Shown here piece by piece: positions 50,401 through 62,133 of a stretch of DNA of 64,000 nucleotides. A model generated the notes under the pieces. It did not search any database. It saw nothing but the letters and a program-made list of their open reading frames with translations, and had not been told where the DNA came from. Positions within the stretch are counted from its first letter, which is position 1; each line of letters begins with the position of its first letter. The position numbers and the translations under genes were made by a program. This DNA comes from Limonium bicolor (taxonomy: Eukaryota > Streptophyta > Magnoliopsida > Caryophyllales > Plumbaginaceae), in NCBI GenBank assembly GCA_023374045.1, contig CM041776.1, positions 45,452,171 through 45,516,170 of the forward strand, in the 5' to 3' direction.

Positions 50401-51587
50401 AAGATAAAATGAGAAACAAGATAATAGGCTCTATGGAAAGAGGCCTCAGTTACTAAAGGACCGAGTCCGTACTAAATACAGAATGAAGCTAGAGCACGCC
50501 ATATCTAAGAACACGTTAGATGGATTTCCCTTGATTAAGTGCAAGAAGAACAATAAGTGTTATTATGGAACGATGGAAGAGGAGATCGACAATAGAATAC
50601 TTCATAATTAGCAATAGCTAAGCGTGTGACGGACACTACGAGTTACTAAAACGAGATGTGAGATGACTGCACTGCACAGGGGGCTTGCAGGCCTGACAGA
50701 CTCATTAATGAGTTAGTCGGGTAAGTAGTAATGTACCAGTAAGGTACCCCATGCATGTAGACGATTAGTGTAAGGAACACAGGAAGTAGTCGACTCTGTA
50801 CCACAGACAATGACGCAAGAACAGACAAGAGCAGCCATACCACAAACAGTTGAAGAGAAGGAACTCAGTTGAACCAACGACACAAAGGAATCAGAGAACA
50901 AATAATTAAGAATTATGAAGTGCGAGGAGCACGGATTGTTATGTGTAGACATAGGACATGTCTTAAGACATTAGAGATAAAACTGTAACGGGCAATAAGC
51001 ACTAAACAGTAGTTTCAGATTAAGAATCATTCTCAGACCAAGGGTGAGTTGGAAAGAATGATTTGGACACTTGAGAGAACACTAAGAGTATGAACATTAG
51101 ATCTTCAGAGACAATGGATAGACAAGCTACAACTTATTAAGGCAGTGTATATATAAATATAACACGTGTCCATTGAGAGACCTTTAGTACTAAATTATAA
51201 GGATGCGGAAGGATCTACGATACTATAAAAGGATAAGAAAGGCAAACTAAGCCTAAGGTTATCAGAGTCGTGCAGCAGAAGCTATAAGACCGATACCTTA
51301 AAAGGTTTCATATACCTAATGAACGGGAAAGGAAAGATGTACCACACACCTTCCAATTGGGTAAATATACGACTTATTAACCGAATGCTTTAGAACCTTT
51401 AAGGCTAGGCCAAACTAAGTTGAGGAAATGGTCTATATACCGTTAAGAACCCTGGATACAGAGACTAAGCCATTAACACGGTTAAGACCCTCAGATCGAG
51501 TCATAATGTGAGATAGATGATACGGAAGCTGGAATGCTTAGTGAGAATTAGGCATCTTGAACCTATTTTCAAGGATGATATAATGTT

Positions 51588-51625
51588 GATTATGTGGGCA
51601 TAATCCATTTTAAGGGGGGTAGAGC
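51588..51625 (+). promoter_or_regulatory. Internal PPT-like tract with stem-loop
   Basis: The stem GATTATG/CATAATC with loop TGGG (51588-51605) is followed by TTTTAAGGGGGGTAGAGC (51608-51625). It lies 1.3 kb upstream of the 3' PPT. Compared with the minus-strand units, a C-G pair is replaced by T-A. Confidence 0.8.
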
Positions 51626-52415
51626 GAAAAACCGCTTAGCGTATGTTTATGTACTAAGTACGTAAACTACGGTGTGCATATCACAAAAGAAATTGAGAAT
51701 TTGTTTTACATATACATATGTATATATTCTGAGATTAATTATGGTTATTGTGCACAGAAGATGCGAATACCATACGTATTAAGTACCTATCTTGTTAACT
51801 CCGGTGTGAGTACAAGTTAGGAGAATTAGTGAAGAGAATTAAAGAGACTTAAGGAATATATGAGATATGAGTCGGTATGAAACTACATGTGAGATAATAA
51901 TAAGATAACACTATGAGATATTATTCGATATGAGGTATAAGATGGTGGGAATAGGAAATAGTAATACTATGAAGTATAAGATGGTGGGAATTGGTATGAA
52001 ACTGATGTAGAACTTAGTAGGAATTAATGTCCTGAGGTAATTACTAAGAGGTGAATTGGGAATGATTGATGGACGAAGTCCATTTTGGAGATGTATTGAT
52101 TATGACTAGAATGGATAAAAGATAGAAAATTGGAAATGAGTGAATTAACTATTGTTTGAAATTGACGAGGGAGGTGGAACTTGATTTTCTAGGGATCAAG
52201 GGAAACCGAACACAAATTGGGGTGGAAGGATAGTTCAACACTGATGCTGATCACATCAAGGTTGGATGATTCCTGAAACTCCCTACAAGTGGTCATAATT
52301 AATAACATAAGAATAGAGGCATTAGAATAAAACAAAATTGGAGTTGCCTGTGTTTTTAAATAGAGGAAATTATCCCTCACTTGACCTCGTAAAAAGGACT
52401 TCCTTTTTTTTTAGT

Positions 52416-52706
52416 CTCGCCCATGAAGTCGAGGACGCATGAGCCTTTGTCTTCGGACCGATGACATGGGGAGAACAGAGTAGTTTTGTATTCTTGCTCA
52501 TGAAGTCGAGGACGAATGTGCCTTTGTCTTCGGACCGGTGACATGAGAGGGTACAACAAAAGTTACGTGATTGTTTTAATCTTCCAAAAGGTTGTGGCCC
52601 AGAGAGCGTTAGTTTCCAATAGTCGGTACCTGCGGGTGATATCTTGCATTACTCGCTCATGAAGCCGAGGACCTGTGAGCCTTCGTCTTCTGACCGGTGA
52701 CCTGGA
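52416..52706 (+). repeat. Three-copy ~55-bp direct repeat
   Basis: Units start near 52416, 52496 and 52651 and share CATGAAGTCGAGGAC, then GCCTTTGTCTTC and GGACCGATGACATG (third unit variant). It lies between the internal tract and the 3' PPT, the same interval that holds the mini-hairpin array in the minus-strand unit (16821-17058). Confidence 0.78.
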
Positions 52707-52875
52707 AAGGATGCAACAAAGGGAATTTTGAGTGCTATACATGCTTAAGCATGTTGTGTGATATTGAGTATAAGTATATGACAGACCTAATGAGTCAATG
52801 AGTTTAAGTACTTATAAGCATGATCTATGATCCATGATACGAGATAAACCGTGTGTTCTAATGAGATAAGAATGG

Positions 52876-52912
52876 GAACTTTAGGGACAAAGTTCTTTTA
52901 AGGGGGGTAGAT
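52876..52912 (+). promoter_or_regulatory. 3' PPT with stem-loop
   Basis: GAACTTT and AAAGTTC (52876-52895) form a 7-bp stem with loop AGGGAC. TTTTAAGGGGGGTAGAT follows and the LTR starts at 52913. Relative to 16720-16739, a C-G pair has become T-A. Confidence 0.85.
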
Positions 52913-53841
52913 TGAAATACCCCAAACCTAAGTATGATAAGTAAAAATCAATCTATGATGTAATAAGGCTAAAGCATGCCTTAGAAACATTGGAAGACAA
53001 TTTAAGCCAAAGAAAACACAAGGAAACACCTTAAGAGCAATTTAAGCAATAACATGCTCTAAGCTTGGAGTAACTTTGGTTAACACCCAAATATCATTAT
53101 TAGACCTTAGTAACATGCTAATGGACATTTTAAACCAATTACCAAAGAAAACCAAGCTCAAAAACAAGTTAAAACACAGATTGTGCTTTAAGAACTATTA
53201 AAGCACTTTTTTGAAAAATTATCTTGGAAGGAGGTTTTAAGTGGCTAAATGCCCATGAGTACATAAACTTTTTTTCTACTTAGTATCACATTAAGAAGCC
53301 TAAAGTAATGGGAAACCAAAAATTTCACAAATATGTGCACTAATTGTGAATAGTGATCAAATAGTGCCCAATCTAAGCTTTAGTCAACTTTGTCTAATTA
53401 ATTGGTCAAAAAAGACCATGAATATCCCATTAAGATGGAGGGGGCCAGTTTTTGAAGTGGTGAGTCACCACATGTGCCAGCCAACCTAAGGAAAAGAGAG
53501 GGAAGTAGAAAAACTATTCACCTTTTAAAAAGAAAATATCTTACAACTAGCTTACCTCTCTCCTCCCTTCTTCATTCATTCTCTTTCCACCGATTTTTCT
53601 TCATCTTCATCCTCTCAAAACCGTGAGTTACAGCCCCATTCTTCCTCCACCTTCATTTATTCACCAAATGTTCATTTTAGCTCCAAATCAAAAACTAAGC
53701 ATAGATTTCTCTTAGTTGGAGCAAACCCTTTAGTTCTATCTTTTCAAATCTGCAAAAGCTTCAGTTTGGTGCCATGGAGAAACTCCATTGAAGGGGGAAA
53801 ATCAAGTTTGAAGAGCTCCTTTGCTTCCTCATTCATTCAAG

Positions 53842-54438
53842 GTAAGGAAACTTAAAGAAAAATCAACTTTCCACCCATTTTTGTCATTACCGAAAATTAT
53901 CTTCTCATGGAGCCTTGTTTTATCCCTTGAACTAGCTTGTTTTCATTCTCCAAGGACTAGTGGAGGTCCTATTTGATTCATTGCCCAAGTCTATCTTGAG
54001 ACTTCAAAGGTAATCATCCACTTTTAAGCTTTAAAGCACTCTTTTTAACCTAAGAGTAAATTCCATGAGTCTAGGTATATTCCTTAGCACTCATTATCTT
54101 ATTTGAATGTTGATTAGAAGATTTGCAAGCAAATGAAAGGTCCTTGCCGAAATTCAATCAAGAAAACCAAAGGAGAAAAATGAGAGAAGCGTGAGGAAAA
54201 TAAGGTAAATTGCTTACCTAATGGTGGTTTAAGGTTTTAAGGGATGAGGTTTAGATATGTACCAAATGTAGCTTAGAGCTTACATTGTGTAATGGGTTAT
54301 ATAACCTAGGAAAAAGAATTTTAAACAAGCTTGTGAACTTGTGACTAAGGAGCCAAGGGGAAATGAGTTAGTAAGATAAGCTTAAGATGAATTTTAAGAG
54401 CATTATAACTACTATGAGATTGATGGGTGTAATTGCAG
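53842..54438 (+). other. Intron-like segment, LARD 3' LTR
   Basis: The donor TTCAAG/GTAAGG and acceptor GTAATTGCAG enclose 597 bases, in register with 43953-44547. Confidence 0.38.
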
Positions 54439-54632
54439 GTTGAAGGCTATTATATGTGGGAAATTCAGTGTTTAGTTATGTCATTTAAGGGCCTAAGAGC
54501 CATATCATTTAAGGGCCTAAGAGCCATGTCATTTAAGAGCCTTAGTGCTATAGAATTTAAGATTATTGCACTATATTGAGTTGGTTATGAATGGTTTAGA
54601 TTTGGTGAGAAATATCATGAGGAAAGGATTTG

Positions 54633-54788
<156 letters not shown>

Positions 54789-55634
54789 GATTAAAGGAGA
54801 AAAACCATGCAAATGGGCATGATAATATACTAGAGGAGTTATGGCGAATTTGAGTAGAAAACAAAGTGTTTTAGTGGTTGTTGTGAATTTAAGTGACCAA
54901 GGATTTGCTAGGAATCATTAAAGAAATTTGAAGGGAAATAAGTTAGCAACGGTGTTCTTGAGGATTAGAATGAGCTAGAGTTTTCTAGGAGGAATTAGAT
55001 GTTAGGAGGGTGTATTAAACACACCAAAATCATCGTATGAGGAATGTTGAGACTTGTGCAAAAATCTGTAGGAAATGATGTATAATACCTTGTGATGATT
55101 AGATATGATCTAGTTTGTGTAACCTTCATGGTATTGAGTGGATTTGAGTGATGGGATGAAAGTTGTCTAAGAAGAGTATAGCATGGTCAAGGTAAATGAA
55201 GAACAAGGTTAAGGTGTTGATAGGATGACAAGAAATGTATAGGTAGGTACAAGTTTAGGAATGATGAGTAGTAAGTGTAAAGGAAAGGAATTATGCATGG
55301 AGATGCAATATAGCTTGGGAACTTTGAGAAGTTTGAGTAAAGGATATGGGTATGCATAATGGTGCTTGAGAGTAGTTAAGATGGTTATGAAGAACATTTT
55401 GGTTAGTTGAAGTCTTAGGCAAAATTACAAGTTGGAAGAGTAAGGGGTTAAGTGCTAAGTGTTAAGGATTTGGTAAGAATTTGAGTAATGGTTAAGGAGA
55501 TTGGTTGTGAGTGAATTAAGAGGTTGGTTGGATGTTTAAGAGTGTGTATAAGTGCTAAGATGAGGTTATAACATATTAGCTAGGACACTTTGGTAAGGTT
55601 TGGAGTGAAACAACACTTAAAAACAAGTTTCTAG

Positions 55635-55868
55635 AGTCAACCGACCTTAGCAAGGTCGTCGGCCCTAAAATACCCACCCAGTAAGCTCTCTGACTTAGAC
55701 CGACCTTGGCAAGGTCGGTCGGGCTTAAAATTTGCAAACAGGAATGTTTCTGACTTGGACCGACCTTAGGACCGACCTTGGCAAGGTCGGTCGGGGTGAA
55801 ATTTTTCAGACGGGAAGTGTTCTGGTTCTGACCAACCTTGGGACCTACCCTACAAGATCAGTTGGCTC
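55635..55868. repeat. Hairpin minisatellite, LARD 3' LTR
   Basis: The same units as 45584-45834, with one extra partial unit (ACCGACCTTAGG at about 55760) and a degraded first unit (GGTCGTCGG). Confidence 0.83.
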
Positions 55869-57733
55869 TTATAAGAAAAAACTTAAATTTTAAGGATTTT
55901 AAGGGGTATTAGTGATATGCCATTAAGAGGGTAATGATGATTAGGAAGATAAGAATACAAGGACTTAAGGGATTAAGTTAAATAAAGGATTTAAAGTGTT
56001 TAAGGTTAAGTTATAAGAACTTAAGTGGTTTTAGATGGGGATCATAAGTGGCTAAGTAAGTTAAGTAAATTGGAAGTAATTAACAACCTTAATTGGATGA
56101 ATGTTTATGTAACACCCCTACCGTTAATCTATGCTTACCGTCTAATCGTCCTGTTAATCCTATCAGTTCGCAGCGGAATACTATACTTTACTACGGCGGG
56201 TGGTACAACGCCGCTAACCGCCCATACGGCTAGCTAGGCTTACCTTGCTTACAGTAACGGTCTGATGAACAAAGTCTACCGAGCTACTTAAACATTACTT
56301 ACTGAATACAAAATACCATTCGCCTACATTAATGGATTACCGAGTGCTAAAGTATATTCAAATTACATCATTTCCAAGTTTGCCAAAAGAATGAGTTCCA
56401 ACCTCTACTCATCTATACCAATGCTCCATTCTTTCATTATCCAAAAGGTGTACCCCATGGTACACCGGCTAATCAAAAACTACAGCCGTGTACTACTGTA
56501 CACCATTCACCATCCATTGTTTACAATACAAAAGAAGACAAAGAAATTAAGCTACGTCTCTTCACCGTCTTCATCCTTCTCTTGTACTTGCGTGTAGTAA
56601 AAACATCGCCCCAAGGGGCTCAGCAAAAGCTGCGCATGAACTCCGCATATACCGCGTGCTAGCTAGGGCACGCCGACTACTTGACGTCCACTAAACATGC
56701 GGTTCATTAATTTCATCATACATGCTTTACATACAACATACATGCATATACAATACCTTATACAAGTCAAGGCAACCATACAAATAGTGCACACAATGCT
56801 TACCTTCGCAGTGTTAGCCAAGTTACGCATCCGGTTAATCGGAATGCTATTTACTCTTTACTCATTACACATTCTTACTCTTACTTTACTTACTTACTTC
56901 CATTTACTTACTCATTCTTATTTACTTACTCATACTCAAGTTAAGTCGGTATGACCTCTGGCTCGGGGACTACACCGTCCCACCACCGGGATTTACTTGA
57001 CTCACCAATCCGGGATGCTACCCACTTAAGGGATTTGGGCCGCGGACCAGTTCAAGAGTCAGGAATTGGAGCCAACCTCTCGTGACTCCGCATCCTCACG
57101 CGTGGCCGAAACTATATCGGACTTCTACTCATTCCAATTTAATTACCAATTTAAGTTAGAATGGTTAGCTTGTTAGGAATAAGTTAGAAGTCCAAAGTCA
57201 ACACATTCGGTCACAATACAATTATCATACATACACACATTCATTAACATCCATTCATTTCATGAATTATACAAACTAAGATTTATGAAAAAATATTCAC
57301 AACACACAACACTACATATTCACAAGTATGCATAGTAACTCCGATTCGTGCATTTATCTTATTTGGTGATCAATTAGCACATAACACACAAATCAGAGTA
57401 ACCAATAGCGTACGGGGCATGAGGAATTCATACCGTTCACCGTTGTACTTGTATCCCAACGTTCCTTCGGTGCTCACAAATCAAGTCCTATAACATACAT
57501 AAGTTCGATTGATTAATTAACTATCATTAACTTAATTCGATTACTCTTACGTTTCCTAAGTCTTACTTACTAAGTCCTTCCATTCTTACACTTACACATT
57601 ACTTACTTACTCTTCTTTACTTTAAGTTTATTTCCTTAACATTGGTACATTGATATATGTACACTTATATATATGTGGGTAGACATATATATATAATATG
57701 TGTTATTATTATTTAATTTAAATTTTTTTTTTT

Positions 57734-58132
57734 GACTCGACCGGACTTGCAAGTCCGGACGCAAGTCCGGTCCATTCCAGTAGCTTTCATTACGGAAATT
57801 TTTTCTGGCCCGACCGAACTTGCAAGTCCGGTCGCAAGTTCGATCCATTCCAGAAGGTTGTAGACGGGAGAATTTTCGGGTCACCGAACTTGCAAATCCG
57901 GTCGCAAGTCCGGTCCATTCCAGAAGACTCCCGACTTTGTGATTCTGGGCTCGACCGAACTTGCAAGTCCGGTCTCAAGTTCGGTCCATTCCAGAAGGTT
58001 TCAAAGGAGAATTTTCTGGTCCGACCGAACTTGCAAGTCCGGTCGCAAGTTCGGTCCATTCCAGAAGACTCCCGTCTTTGTGATTCTGGGCTCGACCGAA
58101 CTTGCAAGTCTGGTGGCAAGTCCGGCCCGGCC
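57734..58132. repeat. Hairpin minisatellite with ACCGAACTTGC arms
   Basis: Five and a half units of about 70-80 bp. ACCGAACTTGC pairs with GCAAGTTCGGT, an 11-bp stem around AAGTCCGGTC. The spacer TCCATTCCAGAAG is the complement of the CTTCTGGAATGG-like spacer in the arrays at 6370 and (as ATTACAGAAA) 14084. The two 140-bp halves around 57920 and 58060 are near-identical, showing recent unit duplication. Open frames on both strands are by-products. Confidence 0.9.
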
Positions 58133-59554
58133 CATACTTTAGTTTAAAAATCTGTTTTTCAGTCCTCTCTTTTACCATTACTTCCCATTGTTCCTACACT
58201 ATTCCCACATGTTTTAGCAATAATTACACACTCTAAATCATGTTGTTTCATTCCTTAGTTCATTACACAAATCCTATACTAGCTACACTCTTGTTCTTCC
58301 CAAATTCCATTCCAACACTCCATAGGTTCTCTCTAGTTGCATTTTGTTACAGATTTCTACTCTAACTCTCTCCATCTTTAGTTCCCTCTTCTAATTCATT
58401 TCTAGGACCTCTAATGCATTACAACTACATTAACTATCTCTCCCAATATACCCTCTATCTTTCTCAATCAAAATCTGTTACACCCTACATTATCCACCTA
58501 GTTTCTAGTTCACTAAGTGTTCTAGTCCTAGGTAAATTTTGACATAACCTCCCCTATATTTTTTTTCTCACCACATTATTTCACTCACATATATGATCCA
58601 CACCACCTGTTTATAATCAATATCAATATACCCAATTTCTCATACACAAATACTACACTAAGCAACATTAAATTCCTGCACTCAAACACTAATTCCCATT
58701 TAGGTTTCAACAAGCTTTTCCATGTCTTTTAAGGGTTTTAAGCATTTGAATTCTCCTACACATTACACTACTGCACAATGCCATTTTCATTACGCATTTC
58801 AAACTTCTAAAATCTGTTGCATACATATATATATATAAGGCTACACAAAGGTGAGTATCATTACCTTGTTTCTCTTCTAGTTTTCTTTTCTTCTTCTTGC
58901 TTCCTTCTCTCTCTACCGGTTATGGTACTCCAACAACTCTAACCTTATAACCCATACATACACACCATTTCAATACTAAAAACTAACCCTAAACATTATT
59001 TAAGCTTTTAATGTAAGTTTTAGGGTTTAGAGATATATTACCTTCCAAGGGTTTATGTAATGCTTGGAAGAGCTCAAGAATAATCTTTCCACCCTTTCAA
59101 GAATGCCAAAATCGGCTGGGTACAAAAGGAGCAAGCAAGAGTTTTAGCTCAAATTTGTTTTGCCCTTAAGGCTAGAAAACAATGGAGTTTCAAGAAGATT
59201 TTTACCTCAAAATGACAAGGAGAAGAAGGTGGTTCTAGTGGTGGTCTTGAAGCTCCAAATGCTCCATACCCATGGAGATGAAAGTTGTTGTTTTCGAATT
59301 TCGGAAAGATAGAAGCGTTCCCCTTGATGAGAGGATTACAATGGTGTAATTTTTACAATTTTTGGAGAAGGTTTGATGGAGTAACAAGAGGAGAGAAGGT
59401 GGTATTTTTGTGAGTTTCTTCAAGCTCCCATGGCAACGGTTGGAGAAGAAGAGAAATAGAGAGGAGGAGGGGCTGTGTGTATACGTGAGAGAGGAGAATG
59501 GAGATAGGAGAGAGAGTGTGAGAGTGTGAGGTAGAATAAAGTTGGTGAGTGTTT

Positions 59555-59562
59555 ACTTTATA
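59555..59562 (-). promoter_or_regulatory. LTR TATA box (minus strand)
   Basis: The minus strand reads AAAATATAAAGT, followed by a leader rich in CTCTC. A donor-like TTGAG/GTAAAAATC lies near 59209. Confidence 0.5.
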
Positions 59563-60006
59563 TTTTTTGTTGTTTTGTAAATGAGTAAGTGAGTGTGTGA
59601 GAGAGAGGAGAGGGATCGGCTGGCACCACACACACACAAACTTTGCTTTTTATTTTAAAAGTGGACACCTAAGTTTTGGTTATTTATGTTTCTACCCCAC
59701 AACTTCCCGTTTTTGACAGTTTTACTAATTTCTCGTTTTATTGATTTTATTGGTTCTAAAGCTTCACTACTATTTATTAATGATTATTTAGTTGATCTAA
59801 ATTGTTACGAGTCTATTTGACCCGCTTAAAGACACGTTTTCCCGGTTATCTCGAAAAGCGTGCTTTAAGGTTCGTTAGTGTTTTTAATCCGTTTCAAGGA
59901 TCCGTTTTCTTCGGGATTTGCTCCCTCATGTTTATTTACACTTAATTAAGCCTCTAAATTACTTATTAGCCTAATTAATCACTATTTTTAATTACGGGGT
60001 ATTTCA

Positions 60007-60041
60007 ATCTACCCCCCTTAAGAAACTTTGCCCTCAAAGTT
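60007..60041 (-). promoter_or_regulatory. 3' PPT with stem-loop
   Basis: The minus-strand AACTTT/AAAGTT stem with loop GAGGGC (60024-60041) precedes TTAAGGGGGGTAGAT and the LTR. It shows the same T-A replacement of the C-G pair as the LARD element at 52876. Confidence 0.85.
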
Positions 60042-60412
60042 GCTCAAGGTTAACAGTTTATAATTCTACTCATTATGCAGACCAATTGCCATAATGTGTC
60101 TTACTACACCTATGAGGTGTTTGCTTCATTCCACATTGCAAGCATATACTATTCAAGCACAATACGCATTCACACACACAATACGAATTCACATATACCA
60201 TACACTATTTCCATACATACCATCACACAATACATCGATGCAGTTCACATTACACATTACACATACATCACACATCGTACATACACATCCATATACTATA
60301 CATACATACATACACATACCAAATTCACTTGCACTACATGTGCCATACAAAACCTATTACAGTACCTACACACTATGCAATGCTTACCCCGAAGCAATGC
60401 AAAAGCAAAAGG
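60042..60412. other. Gypsy 3' UTR between two purine tracts
   Basis: Rich in CACA and ACATAC runs on the plus strand. Two overlapping open frames of about 120 codons (60075-60465) are rich in H, T, I and Y, reflect the low-complexity sequence and run antisense to the element. No domain was found. Confidence 0.6.
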
Positions 60413-60448
60413 GCTCTACCCCCCTTAAAAGGGGTACAACCCGTACCC
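60413..60448 (-). promoter_or_regulatory. Internal PPT-like tract with stem-loop, just after pol
   Basis: The minus-strand stem GGGTAC/GTACCC with loop GGGTT (60432-60448) leads into TTTTAAGGGGGGTAGAGC (60413-60430). It lies 23 bases after the pol stop codon, which shows where the equivalent LARD tracts would sit relative to a lost pol. Confidence 0.8.
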
Positions 60449-60470
60449 GTATTACTAAATACTAGACTCT

Positions 60471-61334
60471 CTAGTCTATGAATAACTGTGGGTACTTAGC
60501 CTTCATGGCATCTTCCAACTCCCATGTCGCTTCTTCGACATCATGGTTTGACCATAGGACCTTCACCATTCGTATAGACTTGTGGCGAGTGTCCCTGGTC
60601 TTCCTATCAAGGATTCTTACCGGGGTTTCAACATATCGCATAGTCGGCTCGATGGAGAGTCTCTCGGGCTCTAAGACATGAGAAGGATCGGCGATGTACT
60701 TCTTGAGTTGTGACACATGAAATTCATCATGGACACGTCCCAAGTCCTCAAGTAATGCTAACCTGTAGGCTACGGCTCCAACTCTTTCGGTGATAGTGTA
60801 CAGCCCTACAAACTTTGGGCTCAGCTTGCCCTTCTGACGAAATCGGAAGACACCCTTCATAGGTGAAACGCGCAAGAACACTTGGTCGCCCATGGCGAAC
60901 TCAAGGTCGCGTCGTCGCACATCCGCATAGGATTTCTGTCTATCTTGGGCTGCCTTCATATTAGCTCGAATCTGCTGAACTTCAGCTTGCACTTGTTCAA
61001 GGTACTCCGGTCCTATGATGACCGCTTCACTCGACTCATCCCAACACAAAGGTGTATGGCAAGGTCTACCGTATAGGGCTTGGAAAGGCGACATCTTAAT
61101 CGAAGCGTGATAGCTATTATTGTAAGAAAACTCGATAAGATGAAGCTTATCTAACCAACTCCTCTGAAAGTCTAAGGCACATGCCCGAAGCATGTCCCCC
61201 AGTGTCTGGATGGTTTTTGTCTGACCGTCGGTCTGAGGATGGAAGGCGGTACTCAGCTTCAATTCTGTACCCAATGCTTCCCGTGTAGCTCTCCAGTATC
61301 TCGAAAGAAATCTGGGTGTCGCGGTCAGATACAA
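60471..61334 (-). pseudogene. Gypsy integrase C-terminal half with chromodomain
   Basis: A 287-codon frame ends at TAG, the pol C-terminus. AFHPQTDGQTK (residues 30-40) is the third catalytic block of the DDE integrase, but the family's Glu (GQ[ST]ER) is absent: one residue is missing and Lys stands in its place. LSPKFVGLY...VAYRLAL (171-194) is a GPY/F-like module, EFHVSQLKKY (204-213) the usual linker, and VRILDRK...EATWELEDAM (239-277) a chromodomain-like fold that would target chromatin. This places the element among chromoviruses, probably Tekay/Del-like. The true frame continues upstream from the core domain; the ATG is not a real start. Confidence 0.9.
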
Positions 61335-61560
61335 TTGTTTTAGGGACTCCGTGATATCTGATAATCTCCTTGTCGAACAGCTCAGCTAGCTTTACTACCT
61401 TCCAGGTGTCCTTCATCGGTATGAATCTGGCAACCTTGGTAAGGCGATCGACTACAACCCAGATCATGTTGAGTCCTCCCCTAGCAGGTGGGAGTCCTAC
61501 AACAAAATTCATGGAGATATCATGAAACTTCCACTCCGGAACTGGCATAGATTGTACCAT
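61147..61560 (-). pseudogene. Gypsy integrase core, frameshifted
   Basis: Residues 1-81 are integrase core: PVPEWKFHDISMNFVVGLP, then WVVVDRLTKVARFIP, then GVPKTIVSDRD. The first catalytic Asp (ISMDF in the family) is Asn at residue 18; the second is present in VSDRD. After residue about 82 the frame is wrong: an extra base in the GGG run at 61314-61316 moves the real sequence to the frame of 60471-61334. With the Glu also lost, this integrase would be catalytically dead. Confidence 0.88.
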
Positions 61561-61793
61561 CTGCCCAGTCTATGATGTTCAAATTTCACATTTTGGCATG
61601 TTAAGCATCTCAATACAAATTCTGTCACGTCCGATTTCATTCCAGACCACCAGAAGTACCTCTTCATGTCTTTGTACATCTTGGAGGCTCCCGGATGGAC
61701 TGACAATGTGGAACTGTGTGACTCTCGCAGGATGCGATCCCTTAGCTCAGCATTGCTTCGGGGGACGCATAGCCTGCCATTCAACCGAATCAA
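61509..61793 (-). pseudogene. Gypsy integrase zinc-binding domain
   Basis: HHCC module: H26 and H33 (ESHSSTLSVHPG), then C63 and C66 (CLTC), with the family block KMYKDMKRYFWWSGMK between. The frame slips near 61565, so the last 15 or so residues are out of phase and the core continues in the 61147-61560 frame. Confidence 0.88.
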
Positions 61794-62133
61794 ACCATCT
61801 TGTGTAGCTTGAAGTCATACTTTTCTTCTCAAATGTACCATTTTTGATCTTTTGTCTGATTTCGGTTAGGTAAGGGTCGCTCAACTGAGTGTCTCGCACC
61901 TCGTCAACCAAGCTAGAAGAAGCGAGTAGCGAATGGAGCGAGTGTGCTCGACGGCTCAGGGCGTCGGCTACAATGTTTGCCTTCCCTTCCTTATACTGTA
62001 GGTCGATGTCGTAGTCAGAGAGAAACTCCATCCACCTTTTGTGTCTCAGATTCAGTTCTTTCTGAGTGAATACATACCGTAAGCTCCAATGATCGGAGTA
62101 GATGGTGATGCTTACCCCATAGAGATAGTGTCG
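61747..62133 (-). pseudogene. Gypsy RNase H C-terminal part and linker
   Basis: After a TGA at about 62131-62133, where the family has Trp, the reading continues through a YSDHWSLRY block with the third RNase H Asp, then KRWMEFLSDYDIDLQYKEG (62031 onward) and the conserved VADALSRR. A frameshift near 61800 puts the integrase zinc domain in another phase. Confidence 0.82.

Larger units (their letters stand above)
47411..52912 (+). mobile_element. LARD-like gypsy internal region (5.5 kb)
   Basis: Bounded by a PBS (47416) and a PPT (52912) with an LTR on each side, so the internal domain is complete. No gag-pol motif was recognised and the longest frames are under 80 codons. Segments near 52060-52340 match the complement of the minus-strand units (8040-8280, 17350-17590). 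Non-autonomous; the enzymes would come from a relative such as the element at 56-64 kb. Alternatively, coding sequence may have decayed beyond recognition by eye. Confidence 0.8.
56108..60006 (-). mobile_element. 3' LTR of autonomous-type gypsy element (3.9 kb)
   Basis: From TGTAACACCCC (56108) to GGGGTATTTCA (60006), followed on the right by an inverted PPT and then pol, so it is the 3' LTR of a minus-strand element. It shares with other family LTRs the GGGGCTCAGCA block (56615), the ACCGTTCACC block (57431) and a hairpin array (57734-58132). On the minus strand a TATA box (59555-59562) precedes a CT-rich leader. Inserted in the LARD 3' LTR. Confidence 0.9.

Noticed and set aside
57734..58132. 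CRISPR-like array of repeats and spacers
   Set aside because: Units are long inverted repeats with repeated, not unique, spacers inside a plant LTR, with no cas genes.
57636..58178. Overlapping open frames of 67-109 codons on both strands
   Set aside because: They are in-frame translations of the hairpin minisatellite; unit length and palindromy keep several frames open.
60075..60465. Overlapping 117- and 123-codon plus-strand ORFs
   Set aside because: Low-complexity CACATA-type DNA in the gypsy 3' UTR, antisense to the element, in two frames at once, with no domain.
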